Source: Nectonema munidae (Eukaryota > Nematomorpha > Nectonematoida > Nectonematidae). Taken from it: a stretch of 64,000 nt of DNA. The DNA is taken from contig JAUIRK010000896.1 in NCBI GenBank assembly GCA_030549495.1, positions 1,161,501 to 1,225,500 of the forward strand. The letters run 5' to 3'. Positions within the stretch are counted from its first letter, which is position 1, and each line of letters opens with the position of its first letter. The position numbers were made by a program, and so were the translations under genes. Positions 34,940-45,173 of this stretch are shown piece by piece. Below the pieces are notes generated by a model. That model was not told where the DNA came from. It worked only from the letters and a program-made list of their open reading frames with translations, and made no database searches.

Positions 34940-35720
34940 GAGTAAAAAGCCCAACAGTGGTAAGCGAAGTGGGTCACCCAACGATGAGAATGCAAAGCTT
35001 CATAAGCTTCATCATAAAGATCCAGATATGATGAACACGTATCATAAAAGTTTTTTGCTTCTTTGTAAAACCTTTCCACGTATACTTCACCTGCCTCTTC
35101 TAGCTTTCTCAGGAGCACCATTGTCTGGGATGGCAAGTTATTTTCTTTCTTTGCAAGTACGTTTTGCTTTAGTTCTGAAAGAATAAGCACTACTTCTAGA
35201 GCATTGATGCTTTCTTTTTCTAGCTTTAAAATAGTCTCATTGAAGTATTTCAACTGCTCATGAACGAATTTTAAATAGAGATCTTGAGTTGGGTCTTCAA
35301 AACAGTTTTTGATTAGCGTAGGACAACCTTCTTGGGAGTTGAAGTAACTTCTTAATCCTTCAAACATTTCAAGTATTCTTTGTAAAGCTGGTAGCAAAGA
35401 AAGAAATCTTCTATTTCAGTGCTGCAAAATTCTCTGATATTCAATATCAACAAAGTCGCAAAAGTGTTTGAGCTATGTAACGCGAACAGTGTATATATGA
35501 AAAAACTTGTAGATTTTGACAACAAGGCTTTCGACAGATACGGGGAGATTATCTACAGCATGTTGAATGCAATTGTGCACAATGTGAGCTGCACATCCAA
35601 CTCCTGTGAGATTTCTTTGAATGTTTTCTTTTACTTTAAAGAAAATATTATTCTGTCCTCCAACCCTTCACTTGCCTTCACAGGTTGTAGCACCTCTTCA
35701 CGAGCCGCTACTGACCTGTA
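34940..35720 (-). pseudogene. hAT transposase, central/N-terminal half
   Basis: The minus strand from about 35650 reads NLTGVGCAAHIVHNCIQHAV (the hAT C-x2-H block), DNLPVSVESLVVKIYKFF, LKHFCDFVDIEYQRIL, then FLSLLPALQRILEMFEGLRS, CPTLIKNCF, and a helical stretch to EALHSHRWVT. This is the insertion-domain part of a hAT transposase; the C-terminal dimerization domain is at 31070-31568. One stop separates LQH from NRRFLSL, where TRWLSL is usual. The extreme N-terminus with the BED finger was not identified. The strand and order agree with the end-like GC-rich sequence at 35740-35890. Confidence 0.8.
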
Positions 35721-35739
35721 AGGTCATGTTAGCTGGATG

Positions 35740-35890
35740 AAGGGTTTAACCTGGACTTTTCCATCGACCAGTCCGGAGGCCGGGACAAGGCCCTAAAACC
35801 GGGACTGTGACGGATAAACGGGGACTGTACCGTCTAAACCGGGACGTATAGTAAGTCATACGGTATAGTGGTCCCGACCACGGGACCGGC
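35740..35890 (-). repeat. GC-rich subterminal repeats, likely hAT terminus
   Basis: A compact block with at least four GGGAC/GTCCC words (CCGGGACAAGG, CCGGGACTGTGACGG, GGGGACTGTACCG, CCGGGACGTATAG) and a final hairpin GTGGTCCCGACCACGGGACC. Repeated short words of this type lie just inside hAT ends and bind transposase. The location just outside the N-terminal coding part of the hAT fits. The exact terminal bases and target duplication were not resolved. Confidence 0.55.
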
Positions 35891-35966
35891 TAGTATTATA
35901 TATTTTAAGATAAAATAATAAGAATTTTTGATAACAATTTTCTAATGAGTTTAGAAAGCTATATTT

Positions 35967-36114
35967 GTCCGTCGGATGGCTTAGTGGTAGGAGCATATGG
36001 TATCTATCGAGATGCTCTAGGGTTAATTCCTGATCGTGACTATCTTTACCATCTGTCCAGCTATGGAAGATTATTCTCCTCTTGAATGCGATACCGACAA
36101 CTAAAAAAATAAAA
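35967..36114 (+). repeat. tRNA-derived SINE, copy 2
   Basis: Starts GTCCGTCGGATGGCTTAGTGG with an A-box-like TGGCTTAGTGG at 35977-35987 and a B-box variant GGTTAATTCC at 36021-36030. The body, CATCTGTCCAGCTATGGAAG through GCGATACCGACAACTAA, then an A-rich tail, matches copy 1 at 3457-3603 on the opposite strand. This is the most complete copy on the 5' side. Confidence 0.75.
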
Positions 36115-36480
36115 ACAAATATCATTGTAAGTGATGCGAAATCGATATCATTTTGCATAATATTTTGGCCATATCTACATGATTGTTAAATTTAAAACAA
36201 AAACTAAATGATTTAGCATAAATTTGAATAAAAATTGTGAAAGATCAGTTTCCAGTATATAGGATTCTTTATGTGTAATTTTCTATTTTTCTAGGATTTA
36301 TTATCCAATGAATTAAACTTGTTTATATAATCAAAAACTATAGATAAAATAGATTTTGTAAAAAAGGAATTTTTTATTTGTTATTATCACACGCATGAAA
36401 AGAATAATCTTTCATAACCCAAGGGTGCACCCAAGTAAAAATATTTTGGACCTTCTACTAATAATTTCTCTTTAAGATTT
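36115..36480. other. No gene seen
   Basis: AT-rich spacer between a SINE and the 3' end of a LINE. Confidence 0.4.
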
Positions 36481-36930
36481 TGAATGAATGAATGAATGAT
36501 TTATTTAAAGTGAAACTACTGCTAAATTATTAGACTGTACAGTCTCGCCAAACAGATATTAACACACCAAAAACACACATGCATACACAGATAAAATCGA
36601 TTTTAAAAACAAGAAAAAAAAACATAAAAAATGATATGTACACAAGTTAAAAAAGAAAATGAATCAATTCAGTTAGGAGTGAAGTCAGAAGAAAAGAGAT
36701 ACGTTTTTAGATTTTTCTTAATGGAGTTTAATTCATCAATACTTCTCAAATACAAAGAGAACCTTCAGCATTCATAACGAATGTACCTTGACTACTTGAA
36801 GAAGTTTTCAAGCGCATATTTGAGCTTAAACTCATCTTTTGAACTAGATAATGAGGTACATGCAATTTTACACATTTGAAAGCCTCTGTGATTCTTAGAA
36901 TCAAAGTGCAATTTTAAGCTAAGTGAGGTT
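36481..36930 (-). pseudogene. LINE 3' end with TTCA-type tail
   Basis: On the minus strand the segment ends in ATAAATCATTCATTCATTCA (36481-36505), a simple-repeat tail typical of Jockey/CR1-type LINEs. Upstream, frames read TEAFKCVKLHVPHYLVQKMS, then LSSNMRLKTSSSSQGTFV and, after a frame change, RSIDELNSIKKNLKTYLF before a stop. This matches the C-terminal region of such ORF2 proteins (an R-rich block, then a final S-x-x-x-F-K-K-x-L-K-x-Y motif). Everything upstream is lost, so it is a severely 5'-truncated insertion. Confidence 0.6.
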
Positions 36931-37169
36931 TTGGCTGCTTTCATTATTTATGTTATTGCCTTGGGCCCTTTTTTTTTTTTACGAATTGTATTGTTTTAGT
37001 CGAAATTCAGATTAATAAATTTGATCATTAGGATTCTTTCTGAGTTTAAATAAGTAATTTTGAAAAATTAAAATTTATTCATATAAATTTAAAATGAAAT
37101 GATTCTTATAAATAGTAGTAAAAAACGAAATGTTTTGTGAAATGATAGACCAAAGTCTTCATATGATTA

Positions 37170-40100
37170 TTAACAATCATAGCTGAAACCACCACAATCC
37201 GATTGTATTTGCTTTCTTATATTTTTGGAGGAAGGATAATAATTATCTTTAGTTTGTGAGTGTGATGCCATTTGAACAATATCTTTCGATGTTTTATCTG
37301 GTTTTTTTTGATGAAAGAGAGAAGTTATCATTTTTTGAAACCAACCTTTCATCTTGGCTCTTTCTTGATTCATGTGTACTTTGAAAATACTTTCCTTAAA
37401 TTAATTAAATTATAAAATTAGAATAATATCGACATAATATGTAAAGTATTAATTGGTTACTTCTGCTTATCAATGAAAATTATATGAATTACCCTTCGTT
37501 ATAAGGATTTATAATAAATTGATGCTAAAATAAAATATTTTTAAATGATACCTGAAATAATGTTTTTTATCCCATTTGATTAACCTCACAACCATCATGA
37601 TTTAAACGCGTGTATACTCCTTTTTACACCCAAATCATTGATGTCCCGTGTCCAAATTAAATTACCCGAATTGGCAAATATTATAATTAATTTAATTAGA
37701 AATTATATTTAGTTTTATTTTTTAGTAACATTGAATATAATGAGATTACTTATTTTTTTACTTCATTTATCTTAAAGAAATTGGAATAACTGAATAAACA
37801 TGAAAGTAACGAAGTAAAAGTTTTAATATAAATAGAAATTCTTGAACTAAGGCAATAATGCGTCCATAAAGAACAAGATTAGGTGAAATTTTAAAGTAAA
37901 TTGATCTGATATATTCATAAAGTTGAATGTAATAATAGCTTAAATCATTACAATTTTTTAAACAGTATTTAATAAATTTTTAAATCAAGAGTACCCTTAT
38001 TTTTTATTAACCCATATAGTTTTAAAAATAATTAACATATACTTAACAAAATGTTTTAAAATTTGCAAATTTCAAGCATTTTTCGATTAATATGTTCATA
38101 TTTTTTAAGTTCTTTCTATAAATAAGGTAGAACCATAACAAAACTTTCTTTGATTTATTTCTCTTTATTAATTAAGTGTTTAACTTAAAAGAGAAAAATT
38201 TAAGATTGAATTTTAGTATATCATACAAATTCTATCTCTAAGCTGTTTTCATTAATATTATATATTAATACTTACTAGTTTATATAAGGGTATATTTATG
38301 CGGTACAAGTAACCTCTCTAAGTTTCTTATTTGGATCAATAGATAAGGTAGACCTTAGACTCAGCATTCGGGCATGACGATAATATCCTAAATATAAGAC
38401 AAACTTAGCAATAGTCACAAAACATAAAATTTTGAATTGTCTTAAAAAAATCATTATTTGTGATGTGTTAGACCTTAGTTATATAGTTAAATCGTGAAAC
38501 TTGTGAATTTTTTTATAAAGATTTACAAAAAAAATACCGGTTATCCTATATATTGTCCTATCCTAAACTAAATTTCTAAATATCAATTGTTGGAAACCCC
38601 CCTAAAATTTTTGATTAATTCACCCTTATTGAAATAGCAACAAGAAATAATTAATATATTTGAAATATTTACCAAGCCACTATAAGAGCTTTTTTCTTCA
38701 TGTTGACTGGACTTTCCAATTTCTTCATCTTTTTCTGTTGAATTTTCACTTTGTTCATATTTTTCCTTTGGACTTTCATTTTCTTCATATTCTTCTGTTG
38801 CCTTTTCTTTTATGTGATTTTTTGATTGAATTTTGTTATTATTTGGAGCTATGGTTAATTTGAACTTTGCATTTTTGTTAACATCAAAGTTATTGGATAT
38901 ATTGAAATGTAAAAAAAAGTTATTGGAATCGTCTTTCTCTTTGAAAATGTTATTAAAAATATTATTCGTATTCTTTTTTTCTTTCATGTTTCCATCAGCT
39001 TCCTGTTGCGATACTGAATTTGTCTTTTCACCTGTTTCACCTTTTGTAAATGTGCTTTCTTCTTTTTTTTGGGAAAGCGGAGAAATATATTTTGTTTTTA
39101 TTACTTCCTTAATAATATAATGTTAAATTAAAAAAACATATTTATTGAAAATTACCTGAGTTATTTTTTTCTTTTTCCAAAAAAGATGAGCTAAAAAGTT
39201 CAGTAAAAGATTACAGAAAAAAATGTAACCTGACTCTTCATCAGATTCTCAACATAAGGGGGCAATGCTGTTTCCAAGACAAGGTTTATATAATAAAAAG
39301 TGAATAAATTTATACTATTTTTAGTTCTATTTAATCTTTAAAATTTTAATTTGTTTTTTTCATTCTAATCCGTAATTTTTCATTCTAATTTGTCCTTTTC
39401 CAATTCTAAATATTCTTATGATTTATGTAAACTAGCTTATTAACATATTTTAATCAAGCTTACAGTCTAACTTTCTAATTAATTTCTAGATTAATAAACT
39501 TTACTCATTGCTAAAGTTTTGGACATTAATATTTTTTGCTTGTTTTTCTAAATATCTAAAGAATATTAAAAAAAAACACTTTATTTATTTTATTTTAAAT
39601 ATTACTGAAAGTTTTTCCCTTACAAAAAATGATTTCTTTTGGGAAACAAATTAATGTCCACGTTGCTTCATTGGATACATCCAAGTGTAAAATGAGGTGT
39701 TAAAATTTTTATTTTGCGATTCAACGTTACAAAAATTCTTTAAATATTCATGAATGATTTATTTTAAATTATCATGACCGTATTTCACTCATTGCCAGTT
39801 TTCGAAAGTAGATAACTTATTACCGGTCATTTCAAGTTTCTAAAAATATTAGAAAATTTATTAACATTTTTATTTTTTAACATTAAAAAGAAAATTAAAA
39901 AACTAAACTAATTTTATGCTCTTTTAATGAAAAAAATAAGAGATACAAGAGAATTAGAACACACAATTGACCAAAACTTTTCTTTCAGCTATACTTTTTA
40001 CATTTGATTTGTGTGTGCGTTTGTATTTTATGATCTGCTTTTAAAATCGGGGCGTGAGTAAGGTTGGCTAGATACTAGGTTTCTATATAACTCAAAGTCT

Positions 40101-43100
40101 TAGGTTTGATTTATGCGTCAAGCCTACTTTCCTCATCGTTCGATACTAGCTGCGCAATTGTGCTTTCTCAATGAAAACACCATATGGTACCTTTACCTTT
40201 ATTGATTAGAATACAAATTCGTTATTCTTCCAAGCTTATTTTGATATCCATGGACTATTTTACTGTTGCATTTAGCTGTATGGTTTATAATGTGTTTTTT
40301 ACTCTTGTACTTTCAGATTCGGTGTGTATCCGTTTTCTTTAATACTATAGATGAATTTAAAACATCCGTATACGTATCCCTTTGCTTGTGGTTATATCTT
40401 TATCTTTTTATCTCTTTTTACATTTTTTTGGATAATAATTCCACAAGTTGGGTGGTTTTGTTAGTTTTACTTACCTGAGTCTTAGTTCCTAAATGAAGTT
40501 CCTAATGAAGTTCCTCTTGAAACTTCATGCTTATTCATTTACGCGTTTATTTATTTGTCTGGAAATTCGGGAGATTTCTGTATTTCTCGTTATGAAATCA
40601 ATCAGTTGTGTGTGTGCTTGACTTCAAGTAACTGAAAAAGTGCTTTTTCATGTAACTCAAAACAATCTTATATATCGGTGTCTTCGTGGTTTTCTGCCTA
40701 TTTCAATTTGTCTATTATATCAAAACCGAATTTTCTGGCGTATAACGCCCATTAACATTTTCGTCAAAAGAGATTTGAACATGGTGTTGTATAGCGTTTA
40801 TCTTTGTATAACGAGCCATTACTTATTCAGTAATAATGCTTTGGATAATGGTGTTGTGTACGAGTATCTTTAGATTTTTTTTTATGAAAGTTAAGAAAAA
40901 TACATCAAATTTAAAATAATGATATTTTTAAAGTTCATTTAAAGATAAATTTATTGATTTTCGAGATCCAGTTTTTGTTTAAAAGGATATGCATAAACGG
41001 GATTAGGGTTAGGTTTAGTTTTAGCGTTAGGTTAAAAATGTCCGTTAGGTAAACTGCCCTTAGGTAAATTGTCTAAATACCATTTCTATACGGATGATAG
41101 TAGATTTAATTTTTCTAACTTTAATTAGCTAGAATTCTTTTAAAATCTTGATATTAACTAAGATCAAATCCTAACCTAACCATAACCATATAATATACAC
41201 GCCATTGTACATCGCTCAGGAAACTTTAGTTTTTGTTCTTGTAAAAGAGTAAAATTGTTTCATTATTTCAAAAGGCAGGAGAAATCATTGAAGAAGTAGT
41301 AATCTAAATCTCACAATTTTGACTTTTGATTTTGATTTAGCTTTCTAAGACGATTTTGATAATGTAGATCATTGGAGAATTTAAAAACTAAAAGATTCTT
41401 GAGAAATATTTGCAGTAAGTGGTGAGGAATTAGTGCATAAATCAAAATAGGAAATATCAGAAGTGGTAAAAATATATAATCTCACTGAAGTATGTTCATC
41501 GTAACTCTTAGAAGACTACACACTCAAAGTATTGTTTGGTTTTTTGAATTTTTTTCACTGTTCTTTGATAGATTTTTCAAGAATATTGTTCCCGGAGCAA
41601 TATGCAGAAAGTTTTTTCCTGTGGTTCAAAATAGAGATGAATACATGTGTCCAATTTGACAGGGGTGGGTGACTTTGATTTTATTGAGAGGGTATGTTAT
41701 AATCAAAAGGATTTACATTTTTTTACTTTTTTACCATCTCCATTTGGTAAATTTAAATTTTACTAAACATAATTAAAAAAGAACTTGTTTGTGTAGCACT
41801 AATTTGAAATGTGATATTATCTATTGATTAGCTTGGAATACATTTCTATGTTTTGCTTTCGATAAAACAATTCTAAAACATTTTTAAGTTATATTTTAAA
41901 AGTTATGTCAACATTTAAAAAATCAATTTGAAAATAAAATAAAATGTGGCTAAAACAAAAATGTAGAAAGAATTTTTTGGAGGTGTGCGTGCATATGCCG
42001 AAATTTTTAGCTCTATTTTTGTGTCTTCTTCTAAACAAGCTCAATCTTTCTGACGCCATATTGTACACACTGCGGTAAAATTTGAGAGTTATTTTAATTA
42101 AATTTGCTTACCCTGTTTCGTCTTTAACTTGTGTCTGAAGTGTTCGCAATCTGCTAATTCGCCAATATTTTCATCAAAAAAAGTGTTCGCTATCGCATTT
42201 CCTCCTTCATCAACGCAGAAGCAGTGCTGCAAGCTCACCAAGCATTGTTTGGCGTTGAAGGAGCCATCGGGGAGACATTGCAAACACTCATACTCATTGC
42301 CTCCACCCCTCACATGCTGGCATCGCTCTCTTGCTAGGAGACAAGGTGTGAAGTGCGCTTGAAAAGTAGAGGGTAAATATGTATCTTCACGTGTTTTCAC
42401 CGAGAAAAACGTTTAATGCCGGTTCGAACCCAAGAACCTAAAGTGGGTTTAGTACGATTGGTCCATCAACGATTGGTCTAATACCAACTGATCCAATGGA
42501 CCAATTCGTCTAAAGCCATTACGTCTAAAAGTCATTCCCCTAATAGAGGTATAGATTTAATCTCAATTACTTCAAAATTCATAAAAAAGATATAATTACA
42601 AACATAATCTTAAATACTTTATTTCATAAAAATATAGAAAAAATTAAAGTTCAACCTGATAATAAATATTTTCCATTTTTAATCGAAAACGCTAACTCTA
42701 AAATTGAATCTAAACACTAACACTAACTCTAGTTGAACCTTTCGTTCTTTTGGACAGGGTTGTTTGACCACTTTACAATAGACCAAATGTTATTTGACCA
42801 ATTGTCGTTGAATCAATTGTATCCTTGTACAAATTCGTTTTAGAACTATTGGCATTGAACCAAATGATATTAGACGAATTGTCTGGGTTTCCTTTTAAAT
42901 ACAGGATCTTTAACTTTAAAAACATACTCAAAAATGTTTATCAAAGCGAATTTTTGTACAAAACTTCTACATAATGTTAGTTACAGGATAGCGTATTTTC
43001 AAGTAAGTAGCACAACATTTTTGTTTTTTTAGTGAATCATCAATCTATATAGTTACGCGGATTAACTTTAAAATTTTGATATGTAAATATGTTGTTAACA

Positions 43101-44698
43101 TCACTTACATATTTTGAAAACTAAATAGCAAATACATATTATATCAAAATTCTTTTATAGAAATTCTTTATTTTTTCTTGTTTTTAATATTTCAAAATTT
43201 AATGTAAAATTAGACTTGAGGAATTAACTTTTGAATGTTAACGAAATAATAATCTGGGATCTTCTTCATAAAAACGTTTGAGAAGTAACCTACTCTCATA
43301 AGATAAAACCTAGAAATAATATTTTGTGCAAAAATTTTTATTCTATATTAAAAATTACGTTCCGCTTCAAATTAAAAAATTGTTTTTTTCTAAAAAATAT
43401 AGCATATTCAAAAATTTTGTATCAAACTTTTAGCAAAATTATTTTGAATTATGAGAAATTTTTTTTCTTAGAACTAACTCAAATAATTTTTTTTACAAAT
43501 TAATAGACAGTTGTATTTTATCTACTATATAAGTTACATGACAAATGGTTCATTCGGCGAAATATCTGTTTGGTAAAATTTTTGCTCCGCTAAATGTCCA
43601 TTATGCCAAATGTCGGACGGACAAATGTCTCTCTGCGAAATATCCGGGTACATAAAAAATATAGTATAAAGTATAAACGCAAAAAGGTAAGATTGTCATT
43701 TTGAATGTAAGTTTTAATGCTATTGTAAAATTTAGTATTTTAGAAAGAAGCATTTAGCTCTAAGGACTGTGCGTTTTGGAATGGCTTCACCAGAACTACT
43801 CAATCTCATAACTTTTATATAATCCTAGATTTAGGCATTATTTAATTAGCCGTTATTTGACATCCAATAAATTTAGCATTTTAGAAGTTACGACATAGCG
43901 CAGTGGAGGAGCAGAACTCTGAAAGTGTTTTAAAAGAAATTAATAATTTTGGGTTTACTATTTTCAAATGTCCTTTTATCAATTAACAGAATAAGTATTT
44001 CTAGCTTTGTATCTAAGTGTATCAAATTTAAATTTTGTGATATTTTTTTTAATATAAAATTACACTAAAATTTGGATATTTGTATATCAAACGTTTGACC
44101 AAAATCTTTTTGAAAAGTAAGGAGATCACATTTACTAGATCATTTACATATTGGTAAACATGCAAAGCCAAAAATGGGAATCTCATGCACTACTTCCTTA
44201 ATGAAATCATATTTTGAATAATACTAGTTCATACAAATAAGTTTGTTTACGATCATTGTTATTATTAATAGAAACATTTAAAAATTATTGAAATGAACTA
44301 TACTTAATTTTACATTTCGATTTCTAAATTCACTTAAATCTGACTTAAATTTCACTTAAATCAAGAATGATATTTCAATTTTGGAATCTCTCTACTTCTT
44401 TGATTTTGTAAAATAGTAATTTGATTTTGCTAAACCATAATTTGGACTTGAAAAGATATTAATAGGCAGATGTAAATTCTTTAACGGTTATTAAAAATTT
44501 AGAGCTGGAATGCAATGGGCTAATTTTTAAAATGGTATATATGCTGTATATATCAAAACAAGACAAAGTAATATTACATGGATTCACGTGCTTAATTTGT
44601 TTAGAGCACTCTTTTGATTTTCCACCTTGTAGATGCAGATTTTCTTGACTTTCAAAATTTGTGAATTTAGCCGCACCATTATGATTTAACAGCCAAAT
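37170..44698 (-). CDS. Predicted spliced gene with one thyroglobulin type-1 domain
   Basis: Minus-strand model of five exons: 44698-44578, 42357-42112, 39190-39156, 39107-38673 and 37394-37170. All introns are GT-AG and each donor phase matches the next acceptor (1, 1, 0, 0), so one frame runs from IWLLNHNGAAKFTNFESQEN through the thyroglobulin exon to a stop after SDCGGFSYDC. The fourth exon encodes a Lys/Glu/Asn-rich, low-complexity stretch with a repeated pattern (EEYEENESPKEKYEQSENST); the last is basic. The first coding exon and signal peptide are not found; a hAT at 45.2-47.4 kb may lie in the first intron. Thyroglobulin type-1 proteins are usually secreted, often protease inhibitors or matrix proteins. 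Only the second exon is identified by homology; the others rest on open frame, splice sites and phase. Confidence 0.5.
37395..38672 (-). other. Predicted last intron of the thyroglobulin-domain gene
   Basis: AT-rich sequence between a donor (GGTAAAT on the minus strand at 38673/38672) and an acceptor (TTTAAG at 37395-37400). No repeat or gene is seen within. Confidence 0.4.
39191..42111 (-). other. Predicted 2.9-kb intron of the thyroglobulin-domain gene
   Basis: T-rich sequence with no supported coding exon. A stretch 40995-41190 contains scattered TTAGG words on one side (GGGATTAGGGTTAGG, GCGTTAGG, CCGTTAGG) and CCTAACCTAACC on the other, forming a loose inverted pair. A possible decayed SINE with a B-box-like GGTTTGATTT lies near 40060-40130. 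A minus-strand segment at 39230-39283 (LVLETALPPYVENLMKSQ) looks exon-like, but its phase does not fit the gene model. Confidence 0.4.
42112..42357 (-). CDS. Thyroglobulin type-1 domain exon
   Basis: An 82-codon exon with phase 1 at both borders, the usual state for mobile extracellular domains. The reading SHFTPCLLARERCQHV, YECLQCLPDGSFNAKQC, LQHCFCVDEGGNAIANTFF, ADC shows the domain core: C1, then QC-x-PDGSF, x-QC, and C-F-C-V-D-x-x-G in place of the usual CWCV, then the last C. Two extra cysteines (RERC and YEC) suggest an additional disulfide. The acceptor is TTTTCAAG just above 42357 and the donor is GGTAAGC at 42112/42111. Such domains often inhibit cysteine proteases or occur in matrix proteins (SMOC, testican, nidogen). 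Confidence 0.88.
42420..42895. mobile_element. Non-autonomous element with phrase-repeat termini
   Basis: The left terminus (42424-42545) has repeated words such as GATTGGTCCATC, GATTGGTCTAATACC and GACCAATTCGTCTAAA. The right terminus (42755-42895) has the inverted counterparts: GACCAAATGTTATTTGACC, GAACCAAATGATATTAGACG, AATTGTCTGGGTTTCC. About 200 bp of AT-rich sequence without coding lies between. The design equals that of the MULE at 24.2/30.2 kb, with different words. It sits in an intron of the thyroglobulin-domain gene. Borders are approximate. Confidence 0.55.
43545..43650. repeat. Single phrase-repeat block
   Basis: About 100 bp of tandem imperfect phrases: TTCGGCGAAATATCTG, GCTAAATGTCCATTATGCC, AAATGTCGGACGGAC, AAATGTCTCTCTGCG, AAATATCCGGG. 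It resembles the termini of the two phrase-repeat elements at 24.2/30.2 kb and 42.4/42.9 kb, but no inverted partner was found nearby. It may be a solo terminus. Confidence 0.4.
43651..44577 (-). other. Intronic or intergenic sequence, no gene
   Basis: AT-rich. In the gene model it is intron between the exons ending at 44578 and starting at 42357. Confidence 0.4.
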
Positions 44699-45173
44699 CT
44701 TGACGAAAAGAATAATCAATAATTAAAATTTTAGTTACACAGAAAAAAGTTTCAAATCTTTTCAATAACTTCTAAAGATGAGGAAATAAATGAAAAACTA
44801 AAGTGAATGCGAATTGAAGTATCCTCTTTGTTATATTACTGACAACAAAATAAAAAGTCTAAGACATCATGGAATAATTATTATTTACCTAATAAATTTC
44901 TTAATTAAATAACGGTTAGAAAAAAATTTGTAGAAAAAAATTAACTAATAAAAATACTTATTTTCAAAATCGCAAAGCTATAGTGTACGTATAACCAGTG
45001 TGCGAAGTAGGACATTTTATTGGGGGAGGGGGGGATATCTCAAAGAATTATTATTGTTAAACAAATTCTTAAACAAAAGGCAAACAATATAATGGCTCTC
45101 ATGCTATTCTATTATGTAAAAATGTTAAAATTACTTATCTTAGCCACGAAATAAATACAAAAAAAAGAGATAT

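Noticed and set aside
35977-36030. Possible tRNA gene
   Set aside because: A and B boxes are present but no full cloverleaf was recognised, and the body is shared with other SINE copies.
39230-39283. Exon-like minus-strand segment LVLETALPPYVENLMKSQ with a CAG/GTTACA donor
   Set aside because: Its phase does not match the following exon at 39190, the donor is weak, and reading through in its own phase meets a stop.
40266-40478. 70-codon hydrophobic frame resembling a membrane protein
   Set aside because: A T-rich sequence gives Phe/Leu-rich frames by composition; no conserved motif is present.
40995-41190. Interstitial telomeric repeat (TTAGG)
   Set aside because: The words are scattered, not tandem, and occur in inverted arrangement, which fits a worn element end better than telomeric DNA.
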